Part shown: positions 30,301-41,225 of the stretch, piece after piece
How the letters are laid out: every line of letters starts with the position of its first letter
Position numbering within the stretch: the stretch's first letter is position 1
DNA from: Mesostigma viride
Taxonomy: Eukaryota; Streptophyta; Mesostigmatophyceae; Mesostigmatales; Mesostigmataceae
Length of the DNA stretch: 64,000 nt
Assembly: GCA_009746045.1 (NCBI GenBank)
Contig: RPFO01000629.1
Coordinates: 641,801 to 705,800, forward strand
Direction of reading: 5' to 3'
Position numbers and translations under genes: made by a program
Notes under the pieces: model-generated
Database searches by the model: none
What the model was told of the DNA's origin: nothing
The model's input: only the letters and a program-made list of their open reading frames with translations

Positions 30301-33300
30301 CTTATGGTCTTGGAACTCGTTGTACAACTCCACAATGCTGATGCGGGTCTGTACGTGAACACGTACCCGCTTACCTGGCCAGACATCCCAAGCTTGTAAC
30401 CACACCCCACCCCACCTGGCCAACATCTCAACTGGCACACTACCTTGCCAAAATCCCAAGTCACCATAGCATCTAGTCACAACTTCCCAAACTCTTTAAC
30501 TACAACAACTTTTTCTGACCTCTAATGCCACCCTACCTCATCAGAACCTGTACTATCCCCATACCTGGCCAGGATCTCGAACTCGTATTCGCTGGAGCGC
30601 GAGGAGCACAGGTCGAAGAGCGCGGACAGCGCGCGCGTGTTCACCCCCGGGTCGTCTGGCGGCCCCTCCATCGTGTACGTCTTGCCCGACCCGGTCTGCC
30701 CGTACGCAAATATGCACACATTGTAGCCGTCCACCACCGAGGTGACGAGCGGCAGAGTGTCCTTGAATACCTCCTCCTGAGTCTCGTGTGGCTGGAACAC
30801 GCGGTCAAACTCAAACGACTTTTGGGACCGGTCGCTCGTCAACACGATCTCGTCCTCGTCCACAAAACTGTGTGTAAGTGGGGGGGCGGGAAGGGCAAGC
30901 GGGCGGGGGGGGAAGGGGGGAGGGGCCAATTAAGAGGAGGGGGCGGGTTTGGAGGGGGAGGGTGAAAGCAAAGAGGGGAGAGGGGGGGAGGGGTTATGGA
31001 AGGTACTGGAAGGTGGAAGATGAAGGTGGAAGTTGTGTGTGGGGTGGGTTTAAAGCCGAGGCGGAGGGTGAGGGGGGTGGGGGAGAGGGATTGCCATGGT
31101 GGAAGCTTTGGGTGGAGCACGGGTGCAAGAGGCCAGGGAAGTGGGATGCATGATACCATAAAAAGGAGGACACCCCAACGCGTGCACCCTGCAGAGAAGA
31201 AACATGGTGTTTGACGATGGATTATGTTTGTGCTTGTGCGGTGAAAACAAAGGTGGGGCCCAAGGCGTGCCAAACATTGCATGTCACGGACCATGCCCAT
31301 GAGAATAGGAACAATAATATTTACGTAATCCCCGAGAGAAGAATAGGAACAATAATATTCACGTAATACCCGAGAGAAGAATAGGAACAATAATATTCAC
31401 GTAATACCCGAGAGAAGAATAGGAACAATAATATTCACGTAATACCCGAGAGAAGAATAGGAACAATAATATTCACGTAATACCCGAGAGAAGAATAGGA
31501 ACAATAATATTCACGTAATACCCGAGAGAATGCTCATCAAGTGGACGCACTTTTACGCTGACCCCGCGCCACCTCACCTGCACGTGGACGAGTTGTTGTG
31601 CGTGCGTTCCAGCTCCATGCTGGTCAGCGGGCGCACGCGGCAGAACACACGGATGTTGCCCTTGAGCTCCTGCGCACACAGAGGCACACCAGACGGCAGG
31701 CATAGGAGCATGAGTATGAGCAGGCATATCAGCGGGCATGCAAGAAGGCATGCGAGCAGGCATGCGAGCAGGTATGCGAGCAGGTATGCGAGCGAGCAGA
31801 AATCAGCACACATGTCAGAAGGACAATGCGTGAAGCCACACATGAGAGCACACACACGAGCACATACACATGAGCACACATGCACCTACTTAAGCATAGC
31901 AGACAAGCAGCAATTCAGCATAGCAGACAGCAGCAATTACGAGCAATTATGAGCATCAGCAGGCCCACAGCCCACAGGGTGCTAGGCTGCCCAGCCAAAG
32001 GAGCCAGCCGCTGCACACTGGGCCCTAGCGCAAAGTCCCCACCATAAGTGTGAGCATGCAACCACTTGCAGCCGGTTGAGGCGTGGCCCATGCAATGCCC
32101 AACTGTACCTTGCATGCCCTTCCCCCTGTGGTAGCCCCACACGCAGGCCCACAAACAGTCGGTGGCCTATACAGATTGCATCTCCCACCAGAGATGTTCC
32201 CACCGGTAGGCGCAAAGCATGTCGCAGGAATCAATCATGGCTGCTCATGCAGCTGGTTACATCAGCCTGCCCACATCACGCCCCCCTTTGGTGTAGACTT
32301 TCCAAACAGCCCCACCCCACAACGCACCCACCTGCCCATGCACAATCCAACTATCGGTTCCCCCCCACTTGTGCCCACCTGCAAAAACAGCCTGTCTAGA
32401 TATGCCTCCTCCTTATACGAGACACTACCTCCTTCTATCAAGCACTTGCCTGCAGCTGGTTGAACAGCTTCTTCCTCTCCTTGGCCTCCTTCTTGTACTT
32501 GGCCACCACGTCGTCCAGCCCAGCACTCGCCATCTTGGACAAGCGCATCATGCCCAGCCGCAGTGCCTCCGCCGCCACACCCGCCTCGGTAGGTATGCTC
32601 GCCACGTCACGCGCCAGCACATCGTGGTCCCGCCGCAGCGTCTTGGCCTGTGCTCTCAGCTTGGCCAGCGCCGCCGCCAGGTTCGCCTGCTTGGACGCGC
32701 TTCGCTGCAGCGCCGCCGTGGACTCGCGTAGCGTGCCTAGCTCACGGTTCGCTTGCGCCGCGGCCGCCTCCGCTGCGGCTGCACGCGCCACCGCAGCCTT
32801 GAGCTCCCCCTTGAGCGAGGCAACCTCCTCGGCCAGCCGGCGGGTCTCCCCATCGTCCCTGGGCTCTCCTTTGGGCGTCGCCCTGGCGGTCTCCATGGGA
32901 GGTGCTGTGTGGGATGTACTGCTGGCGGACCGTGTGACATCCTTGACCGCGGCCTCCAGCTCGCGCACCTTTTGCCTCAGCGCGTCATTCTCTGAGCGGA
33001 GTTTCCGCATGGCTTCCTCAGTCTGGGCGTTGTACTCGCCGGGTGGCGCAGTGTAGGTGGTGTGGGAGGCTGGCAGGGACGCAGCCACATCGGGCGCGTA
33101 ATTCTTCAGGCCGTTACCGTGCTTTCCAACATTTTCCAGCTCCTTGCGGAACATGGCCAGTTGCTGCCGGCTGGTCGCTTGGAGCGCACCTAACTGTTCT
33201 TGCGTGCCTTGTAACGCCTCCAATGCCCGGCGCCTGTGTTCCCTCTCCTCCGTGAGGACGGCCTCCAGGTTTTGAAATTTCGTGAGGGGAACGGTTTTCA

Positions 33301-33550
33301 TGTTGCGTGGGTCAAAGGTTGGGAGTGCTGGCCCGTCATCTTCGTCGGAATCGTCGCCCGACCCTCCTCCATCATCCTCAAAGCCCAGCATTTTCTTCAT
33401 TTCATCCGCATGTTTATTCACCACCGTCGATGCAGGGGCGCTGCGGTCAGATTCTTCCGCCTTGGAGTTGTCAGCTGCGGATGTGTCCGCGACCGCCATA
33501 CCCAGCAATGCTGCGGCCCTGTTGGGATCGAATTGTTTTGGTCGATGCAT
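27314..33550 (-). CDS. Kinesin-14 with C-terminal motor domain
   Basis: Seven exons: 33550-32450, 31669-31578, 30867-30565, 30022-29801, 28949-28820, 28267-28085 and 27556-27314, total 2274 nt, 757 aa. Residues 1-90 are acidic and disordered. About 90-365 form an Ala/Glu/Arg-rich coiled-coil stalk. The neck-motor junction [18 protein letters not shown] (364-381) is diagnostic of minus-end-directed kinesin-14. Motor motifs are the P-loop GQTGSGKT (454-461), switch I NEHSSRSH (565-572) and switch [10 protein letters not shown] (596-603); [12 protein letters not shown] and [16 protein letters not shown] follow. A tail of about 60 aa follows the motor. Such motors bundle and slide microtubules in spindles and other arrays. 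Intron 1 has a GC donor (CAG|GCAAGT). Introns 3-5 contain partial copies of adjacent exon ends, and an in-frame 30-nt candidate exon lies at 28765-28736. It is divergent from the coiled-coil gene. Confidence 0.94.
28736..28765 (-). other. Candidate 30-nt micro-exon or decoy in kinesin intron 5
   Basis: The segment is preceded by an acceptor-like TTTTACACAG and followed by GTGAGG. It would add [10 protein letters not shown] in frame between exons 5 and 6. It is a diverged copy of the end of exon 5 (EATGDRLK plus its donor, about 28845-28806). Kinesin-14 motors normally have no insertion here, so constitutive use is unlikely. Confidence 0.45.
29653..29822. repeat. 70-bp tandem repeat carrying the kinesin exon 4 donor
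   Basis: The unit CTGGAGTGCTCTCGTGCGGC... starts at 29673 and 29743, and its start recurs in the true exon at 29813: exact 70-bp spacing. Each unit holds the exon 4 end and the 5' splice site (in transcript sense CGGTCGCACAG|GTGAGACTTG). A more degenerate third copy of the junction is at 29653-29672. Confidence 0.9.
30091..30425 (-). repeat. Decayed copies of kinesin exon 3 end and exon 4 start in intron 3
   Basis: In transcript order, the true exon 3 end (GAGATCCTGGCCAG|GTATGG, 30565) is followed in the intron by two look-alikes: GAGATGTTGGCCAG|GTGGGG (boundary 30416) and ATGTCTGGCCAG|GTAAGC (boundary 30375). Then comes a copy of the exon 4 start, CATCAG|CATTGTGGAG with the peptide SIVELYNE (30340-30283), and a worse copy at 30165-30091, before the true start [14 protein letters not shown] at 30022. 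All copies have lost the frame further in. Confidence 0.65.
31303..31531. repeat. 38-bp minisatellite, six copies (kinesin intron 2)
   Basis: The unit GAATAGGAACAATAATATTC... has exact 38-bp spacing (31303, 31341, 31379 and on), ending near 31531, about 45 bp inside the intron from the exon 2 donor at 31577. Confidence 0.95.
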
Positions 33551-34271
33551 GGTTCAAGCTCTCACTTGGCGACTACCAAGGAAACTGAGGTTTCGATACC
33601 CTAGACGCTTGCAAAACTCATCAAGTTCCCACTAGCATGGTTTTTGCTTAAAGTCAACGCAAGCAATGCAACAGGTTAACCCGTCCTCAGTAAGCAATTT
33701 AAGGTCACACTTCGCATATGGTCCCATTTCTTCCAAGCGCCCGTGGCAAACAAAACGGATACAGCGGCCCACAACGTGGCGGAAAGGCCATGCTTTGGTT
33801 TTTTCCTTATTTCAACTACAATTTCTTGTCATGTGCCACATAGTTCAAATGCTCGTGGCCTCGTAGATCTGGATTTAGCTCGCTCAGACGAAAATGTGCC
33901 TGCCATCCTGCTGCCATTAATATTGCTGGACATGACATGGCCGGGCGAGCTGCCGAGCTCCTACCTTGGCATGCGAGGGCCAACGGTTGCTCCCAACCGC
34001 GTCCTGGTCACACTTCCGTACAGTGTACGACATTAGTACCTTGTTGTTGTTGTTGTTGCCAACGCCGCACATGTTTTTTTGCCGCACATAAACATGACAT
34101 TAGTTGGTGTTGTTGTTGGGACACAACGACAACATGGACATTAGTACCTAGTGTCAGAGCTAGTGTCAGTGTGCACTTCCTGACGTTGTCCGTGGTCGGT
34201 CGGTGATAGCGAAGTCAAAGTTGAAGCTCTGCAGTGAGCAGTCTGCAGTCTGCTGCCACTGCGGCGTGGGC

Positions 34272-34302
<31 letters not shown>

Positions 34303-34597
34303 GCAGGACGTGCCGCGTGGCACATGCTCGCTGCTGTACAGTAGTGGTTGTTTTTTAAATTCCCGCTTACTGGACACGCAACGCGAAAAATGAACTTAAT
34401 TACGCGAAAAATTGTGTTCTCTCTCGGGCATCTGGTAAGTACAAGTTCTAAAAGGTAGCTGGGTTCACAAACGTCCAATGCTGCTAATAGATAATTGCAA
34501 TAGAAAAAGTGTCCAAGATCAATAACCGTTCCGCCAGCCGCACATCTTTTCAAGGTAAAAACCTCTTGAAAACCTAGACTAATCCATAACCAGGGCG
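33551..34597. promoter_or_regulatory. Divergent intergenic region, kinesin and coiled-coil genes
   Basis: The 1047 bp between the two start codons must hold both promoters. It contains TTG/CAA microsatellites of opposite sense at about 34042-34058 and 34269-34301. A possible short upstream exon (34390-34434, ending CATCTG|GTAAGT) was considered for the coiled-coil gene, but its phase does not fit the next exon. Confidence 0.5.
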
Positions 34598-37500
34598 ATG
34601 GTGGCCGTGACCCTAAGAGGTCCATTCCAACAATGGGACTTAGAACGCCAGGGCTTACTCGATACAATACGCCAACTGGAAAATTCAGTACGAGAGCTTC
34701 GCGAGACGACCTGCACGCAGAAGAACCAGCTATCGGAATATCAGAAGTTGGTACGTCGCAGATATGGGTGCATAGCGTATCCCGCGCTAGCCAATTCAAC
34801 GTGCGAGAGTCTTTACTGCAAATCATGTCGTTGACAAATGAGGAGCATTCAAGTTTCTGTTTATTCTTACCAATCTGCCGCGATGTAAATTGTTGTTGCC
34901 CGTCTCCCGCGACGCTCCGCACCGCGCAGCTTGCCCAGCGCGAGGCGGTCATAGTGTCAGAAATGAACAAGTCTCGAGGTTTGGAAGCAAAGTTGGTCCA
35001 ACAGGCTAAGGAGACAGCGGAGGCGCAAAGGCTCGCAAATACTGAGTGGGAGAGCGCCCGTGAGGCTGTGGAGGAAATGAGAAAGGTAGCGGCCAGGGCC
35101 GAAGCTGCAGCGGAGGAAGCAAAATGCCTTGCTGATGCCGCGATGGCTGAGCGCGACGCTGCCTTCTATGACATATCGAGCACAGAAAAGGAAACCAGGT
35201 AAGTTGTTGCGTTGGTTGTAAGGGCCCAGGAATCGTTTGTTCGACTGGAGCTTGGTGCCACGCATCGTGGACTGACAGACAGATGCATGGTACGCCGCGC
35301 TGGGATGCAGTTACAGACTGAATGTTACCCACGGCCAGGTTCATAGGAGGTTTACCGCACTGGTCACAAAAGAAAGTATTCAAGGTCCATGTCAGGGTCG
35401 GTTTTCTCACCCAACACGCAAATGGGGGGGGGGTCTTAATTCTTTTTATTAGCACCGTAGGGGTTGTAGGTCAACCTGGGTACGCCCCTAAAAAACCTCA
35501 GCCCCCAGGACAGACCTTAATATTCTCCCAAACCCGCCTATTAGGCGGCGGCACAGCATTCGCTTTCTGTCAGCGTACTTGTTGTATTGCACCCCCAGCT
35601 GCGCCCGCACCATGATGCAGAGAGAGTCCTCTGTGGCCTGCCCACTTGAGGCAGTGAGAGAAGCTAGGGCGCCCTCCCTCCTCGTTGTGTTCAGGGGTTG
35701 AAGGTCTCTTTATTGGTATCCACGCGACGCAGTCACAAGCTTTTAATACATTCATTAATTCCATATGCACATAGCTCCGTTGGAGTCCATAGGGATAGCC
35801 CCTGGTTGAGTAGGGGGGGCACCGCGCGGGTATTTGGGGGACCTAAAGTGGCTACTTGCCTTCCTGCCCACTCCTCGCCACCGCATGCATACATGGGTGT
35901 CCTGCCCTTCCGCCGGTGGCATGCAGCCCCACCCCTGGTGTCCACGCACGTTGGCTTGTCCACTTATGTAGTGCCCCTAGTCCTGTGCACAGCGTTAGAT
36001 AATGCGTCAGCGCCGGCATCCCTCACATCGTCAGGGAGGGCGCTTGCACGCACGGCACCCACTCACACCGCCAGGGGGGCTCACCCACCTTATGTTCGCC
36101 AGCCCCCTTGCAGACCCCCAAACACGGGTGGGTGCAAATAAAAGACGATGGCGCTTGCGTGCGCGCGGGGCGTCTTCCTGTGGCTTGCAACATGCGCACA
36201 CAGCAGAGTACGAACACGCATCGTGCGCACACAGCAGAGTACGAACACGCATCGTGCGCGCACAGCAGAGTACGAACACACATCATGCACACACAGCAGA
36301 GTACGAACACGCATCGTGCACACAGCACAGTACGAACACGCATCGTGCGCACACAGCAGAGTACGAACACGCATCGTGCACACAGCAGAGTACGAACACG
36401 CATCGTGCGCACACAGCAGAGTACGTAGGCGCATCATGCGCACACAGCAGAGTACGTAGGCGCATCATGCACACACAGCAGAGTACGAACACGCATCGTG
36501 CGCACACAGCAGAGTACGTAGGCGCATCATGCATATGCATCGTAGTCATATGTGCGGGCCACGCTGCTGCCCCTCATCCACACCAGGGTGCTGGTCATGC
36601 GGCTGGACAAGGCGGAGGCCTGCGTGGAGCGGCTGACGGAAGAGAATGGCCGGCTGCGGGGTGACTTGGAGGCGATGACACGGTCCCGGGACAACCACAG
36701 CCGCCACAACTGTGTGCTGCTCAAGGAGAAGGCCAGGTGGGCAGTAGTGCTGGCCAAGGACAAGGCCAGGTGGGTGCGCGTGCAATACTGGCAGGTGTGC
36801 TGTTCAAGGACAAGGGCATGTGATTGTGCACGGTACGGATCGGGCGCAACGCACACGGTGGCTGTTGATCACTCGGTGGATCAGGCACTTTGCTACCTGG
36901 CCAGTGCAGGTGGCAGGCGGTGGTAATGGTAGGGGATGGTTATTGGAGGTGGCAGGCGGTGGTAATAGTAGGGGATTGTTATTGGCCACTATGGTAGAGT
37001 GGCGCCATGACTTCTCCCTTTCGATATTGGTACCCGCTGCCCAGCGCCGAGTGGAGGGATGGAGGAGTTTTGCAGCAACCATTTACCCTGGCTATGGACC
37101 GTTACAGGCTGTCCAATGTTGCAGACTGTCACCAAAGATTATACTACGTCCTCCCGAGTCATAGGCCGCGTGCTCCAGGTCACAGAGTAGCTCCCCCCAG
37201 CCCTTTCCAACAGGCAGGTCTGCTTGTGACAGGCACAGCCCCTCCAACCAGGACATGCCCTTTCTGTAACAGGAGTGGGTTGACCTCCACCAGGGGGGTT
37301 CCAAACATGGCATCCCGCCGTGCCCTGAGCCCCTTTGCACATCTCATCTGCCCTACCCAATCCGCAGCGGGTGTCCCCCCCCGTCCGCTCGCCTGATCCC
37401 TCACGTTGCCATCGCCATCGCCATCGCCATCGCCATCGCCATCGCCATCGCCATTGCCACTGCCAATTTGATTACCATATGCCACATGCCACCACCAGGC

Positions 37501-39490
37501 AGGGGGACCTGATCGCATCCCTCAAGCGCGAGCTGGCGCGACCAGAGATGCGCATCGCCGCCGCGCGTGCTGCGAGGGGCTACCACAACCCGCCACTGAC
37601 CGCACTCTCCCCTCCGGGCCGATCAGCTGCCAGCAGCCAAGCAGCTGCAGGTAGGGTTGCTCTCTCTCCCCCCTGTCGCATGTGACACCGTGACAGTACC
37701 AGTAGCTGATGCCTGTAGCTCACACCTCTTTGCGTTGATTCAACCCCATCTCACGCACGCCGTACTCTCGTATTGTTGCATGGCCTTTTCTGGTCGGACA
37801 AAGTCTGATGATGTCGGACTGGTGCAGCCTACTAGAGCCCGATCGAAGGTACTCATCTTCAAGTTGGCCCACTTTGATAAGGTTGATTGCTGAAGTTTGT
37901 ACGGTGATGAAAACCGGAAGGCGTGAGTAACGGCATGTAAGGGATGTGTGGCCTTGCTCGTGGCCTGCATTTCCTACATGCCAGGCCTCCGTACCGGCGA
38001 TCGTTTTTATGGCAGCCAATTTTGATCCCCAAGATGAGGCGCATGTGCTGGCAGAGTCGTATGGTGACTGCAGGGAAGCGACTTAACTCGTGTCTGCATG
38101 CTCACTAAATCATCAGAACATGTGTTGATGACTTGCACAGTAAATAACCTAGGAAGCAATAGCATGTTACATGAGCATTGTGCTGGCAACTGCTAGCTGT
38201 TTCTGGGCCCCTGGTTGTACTACCAGCCAACTGGTAGTCGCGCGGATCCCCCATCTACCGCAAGGGGATGCGAGGGCAAGGGCCGACACACGAGTGGGCA
38301 GTGGGGCAAACTTGGTACTCTACCCTGTATTTGCAGTGTGAGATGGATGCTGATAACGTGTCTGGGCCGCCAGTGTGACCTTCCCTTGTATCTGTGGCAG
38401 AACGCGGTTGGCTATCGAGGCACCTATTGCATCGGCCATTGGGAGCTGATTATCACCCTACCGCCTTGCCAGGCAACCAGTGTTTGGAAGTACAAATATG
38501 GTAAATACGAATACCTGACCTAAAACACTAGTATTTTCCTCATGCCGGCCGAATAGGGGGGAAATGCGTGAAGTACGGGGCCAAAGCGCAATACCAATAC
38601 TAATACCACTATAAGAAACTTGACCTCTAATACCTTGACCTCTAATACCACTATAAGAAACTTGTGTTTCACAGTTACCGTATTTACTGAATTTACCTTA
38701 GTTACCATATTTAGCGCATTTACCGTAGTTACCGTATTTCAAAGCGTCATTCCAACACTGAAGACGCATATGGCGTTGTCTCATTTCACTTGGTGCTGTG
38801 TGGCGCTTGCCTGATGGTGCCCCATCAAACTTGTTCTGGCATCCGCGTGCCTGTTGCCACAACATATGCTTGCAGACTATGCTGAGAACATGACTAGTGT
38901 TGGCCAGCTAGAGCCCGGCACCCACGGGCACGATGCCGATGGGGACGTCGCCGACAGTTGGTGCGGCACATCGTCCGAGTCGTGTCGGCGAGCGCTGGCC
39001 GACCTGTCCATGAACGGCTCCACCTCCAGGTTGGTGCGATGCTCCTGATCCAACGCCTCCCTGTCTACCTTGCCCGCCAGCACTGGACAGCAATGATCAG
39101 GAGGATTGCAGCTGTGTTCTTTTTTAGATGGCGCCTTGCCTTTAGGCGGCCTCGTTCTATCCAGCCGCGCCGTTGGGCGCCTCAATGGTTGCGGGAAGGA
39201 GCCGCGGGGCTCAAGTATTGATGCGGATCGGTGTGTTCATTGCCGCACGCGTGCTCGGTGCCCGCAACCCCCCTGTTTGCCCCGCCCCCCCTCGCAGGTC
39301 CTCCAAGCACCAGCAGGCGCTGGACGCGCTCACCAAACAGCTGGCCACGACACAGGCGCAAGTGGGCGCGCTCAAGCGGGAGAACGCGCAGCTGGTCGTG
39401 CGTTTCCGCGGCGCCAACGAGGCGCGTAAGCATGCGGAGAAAAAAGTAGCCTTGCTGGAGGCGCAGGCCGGTACCGTCACGCTGTGCTAA
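34598..39490 (+). CDS. Coiled-coil protein of unknown function
   Basis: Six exons: 34598-34750, 34930-35198, 36587-36736, 37499-37650, 38876-39029 and 39298-39490, total 1071 nt, 356 aa. All splice phases agree. Residues about 10-190 form a coiled coil rich in Glu, Arg, Ala and Gln (LLDTIRQLENSVRELRETT, EMRKVAARAEAAAEEAK, RLTEENGRLRGDLEAM). A low-complexity acidic/Ser linker is encoded by exons 4-5 (GTHGHDADGDVADSW), and a second coiled coil by the last exon (LDALTKQLATTQAQVGALKR, HAEKKVALLEAQAG). No catalytic motif or membrane segment is seen and I recognise no family. A structural or cytoskeletal role is only a guess from composition and from its divergent pairing with a kinesin. The N-terminus is uncertain because upstream exons could be missing. 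Exon 3's end and donor are repeated in the following intron. Confidence 0.68.
36188..36535. repeat. 31-bp minisatellite before exon 3 of the coiled-coil gene
   Basis: About eleven units of ACACAGCAGAGTACGAACAC followed by GCATCGTGCGC. Later copies change GAACACGC to GTAGGCGC. The array ends about 50 bp before the acceptor at 36586. Cys/Val/Arg frames across it are artefacts. Confidence 0.95.
36716..36815 (+). repeat. Tandem copies of the exon 3 end and donor (coiled-coil gene)
   Basis: The true boundary is AAGGAGAAGGCCAG|GTGGGC (36736). It is followed by AAGGACAAGGCCAG|GTGGGTGC (boundary about 36770) and by a poorer copy, TTCAAGGACAAGGGCATGTG, near 36805. Units are about 34-37 bp. Confidence 0.75.
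37402..37455. repeat. (GCCATC)n hexanucleotide array
   Basis: Eight to nine units of GCCATC lie just before the acceptor of exon 4 of the coiled-coil gene (37498). Confidence 0.9.
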
Positions 39491-40280
39491 GTGCGAAGGA
39501 ATCCCCGCAACCGAGCTCTGCTAAAGGGTGGGAAAGGGGAGAAGTTTCTGTGAGGAGTTTCTCTTCTGATATATGATGAGTTTCTTCGACTGGGAACGTG
39601 TGGATCTAGCCTGGCATGTGCTGCAATGAGCTGCAGGCACACACCTGGATATACATAGCTTCAAGGACGATGCTGCCTTGTTGGTTACCTTGGGTAGCCC
39701 TGTTTCCCAGGTCGGCCACCTCAGGGAAAAAGGCGGTGCTAATGCGTGTCCTATTGTTTTACGACAATACTGGGATGGCCAGCACGCACAGGGTGACGCG
39801 CGGTTGAGCACCCATGTCCTCCAGTCCTCCCACCATCAACCAAGGTTGTTGTGATAGCATACTTCAGGGGTATGGAGCTATCATAACAGCCAGGGCCATC
39901 GCTTACGTCAGGCTCGCAGGAAGCAAGGTAGCGGGATTCTAGGACAGACTTGGGCAAGCCATGCCGACGGCGTTCCATTGGTCACGTGACGTTGGAGGTG
40001 TCTTCACCGCTGACATCATAAAATGAAATGGGCAGTTGGCAACCTGCAAGCAGCTAGCTGTTGCACCGCGTGTCCTTGCTGTTTTGGCACATGCTGATGC
40101 ATGTGTGCCAGCCCCCAGGATATGGACAACATCGCCTAAGTTGAAGGTGGCAATGTCCGGGCCGTTGACCAGTGGCGATACGTGCAGCGGCAAGGTATTC
40201 GTATGGGGACTATCTGCACCAGCCCTTTTGTTGGTGGTATGTGCAAGGCAGAAAAGTGCCAGGCGGCTTATTCAGCACTG
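39491..40280. other. 3' flank of coiled-coil gene merging into retroelement debris
   Basis: There is no gene. The minus strand from about 40200 to 39940 may be a degraded continuation of the reverse transcriptase whose YMDD box lies just upstream, but no further motif is clear enough to call. Confidence 0.4.
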
Positions 40281-40287
40281 CCGAGCC

Positions 40288-40380
40288 TAGCTGCGTAACG
40301 GCAGCCATAGCGTCGGCCGGGCCAAGGGCATGGATATCGTCCATATAGGCGAGGAGCACGACATCCGGGTGCGCAGTGAA
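40288..40380 (-). mobile_element. Reverse transcriptase fragment with YMDD box
   Basis: On the minus strand the frame reads AHPDVVLLAYMDDIHALGPA, the catalytic motif C of a non-LTR reverse transcriptase of the type that carries a CCHC knuckle and a PD-(D/E)XK nuclease downstream (compare the minus-strand fragment at 24741-25440). It is truncated directly upstream by a repeat shared with about 24220 (TATTCATTGAGAATGATAAA). Confidence 0.75.
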
Positions 40381-40619
40381 TATATATTCATTGAGAATGA
40401 TAAATTACGGAGGTGAATATATATGGGGCTATATATGGAGTCGGCCATGCATAAGGCACCGTGAAACTTGAGGCAGTTGCGCACTACCAACTGAAGGCAG
40501 ACGCCCTGGCCACGCAGGTCCCTGAGATCGCCAAGTGAACGGCCATGACCATCGCCGCCCTACCTCAGTGCCGGTAGGGCTAGCGCCTAGCTAGCGACGA
40601 CCCCTCGACTCGCGCCTCC

Positions 40620-41215
40620 TGAGCTGACCTGCTCAAGAGCCAGGCATTGAACCGGCTCTATACCACCACCGCCATCACCACCAAGCTCCAGGATCGAGCT
40701 GGAAGACACGCGCCGCGAGCTGCCGCTGACCGCGACCGTCGCCGCTGCCGGGTCATCCTCAGGCGCTTCGAAATGCAGCAGGGGGACATGCACCTCAGAC
40801 CGGCTCTCTTGTCGACGAGCCGAGGAAGCAACTCTTGGAGTGCAGCGCGCACATGCATGGACTCTGCCATGCAGGTGCGACACTGCATGCAGCCCCGGTC
40901 CTGGCGCCTACCGCAGGCCTGCCCCATCCACGGGACAAGGCTGGCCCCCCTCAGTCCAGTGCATGGTCCTCACCTTCAGCGACATCACAGCCCGATCAGT
41001 TCGGTTCCTCTTGAGATCGCCGCATGCAAGAAGCTGGAACACCTCCTTAGTGGTCGAGCGCTTCTCGACGACCTGACGCTGCAGCCCACTGTCAGCAGCT
41101 GCAACGCCGCGCGACCAGTGGCCCGTCTACATCCGCCACAAGACCAAACCCGAGAAGCCCAAAGTGTACTGGCGGGGCGGGGACCTTTATGTGACAACAA
41201 GAAACTGTAGAAGCC
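40620..41215 (+). mobile_element. LINE ORF1 remnant (third half-LINE copy)
   Basis: A 187-aa frame from 40647 contains the same ORF1 blocks as the 22-kb copies: CRVILRRFEMQQGDM after a Ala/Arg-rich stretch, then LLDDLTLQPT and the RPVARLHPPQDQTREAQ region, ending at about 41210. Frames are shifted relative to the consensus. It abuts, in opposite orientation, the 3' end of the minus-strand LINE. Confidence 0.6.
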
Positions 41216-41225
41216 CCCCCGGGCT

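Noticed and set aside
34390-34434. Possible first exon (MNLITRKIVFSLGHL) ending in GTAAGT
   Set aside because: Its phase does not match the only nearby acceptor before 34598, so the downstream ATG was kept as the start.
36188-36535. Regular 31-bp repeats resembling a CRISPR array
   Set aside because: No unique spacers between units; the window is eukaryotic and the array is a head-to-tail minisatellite.
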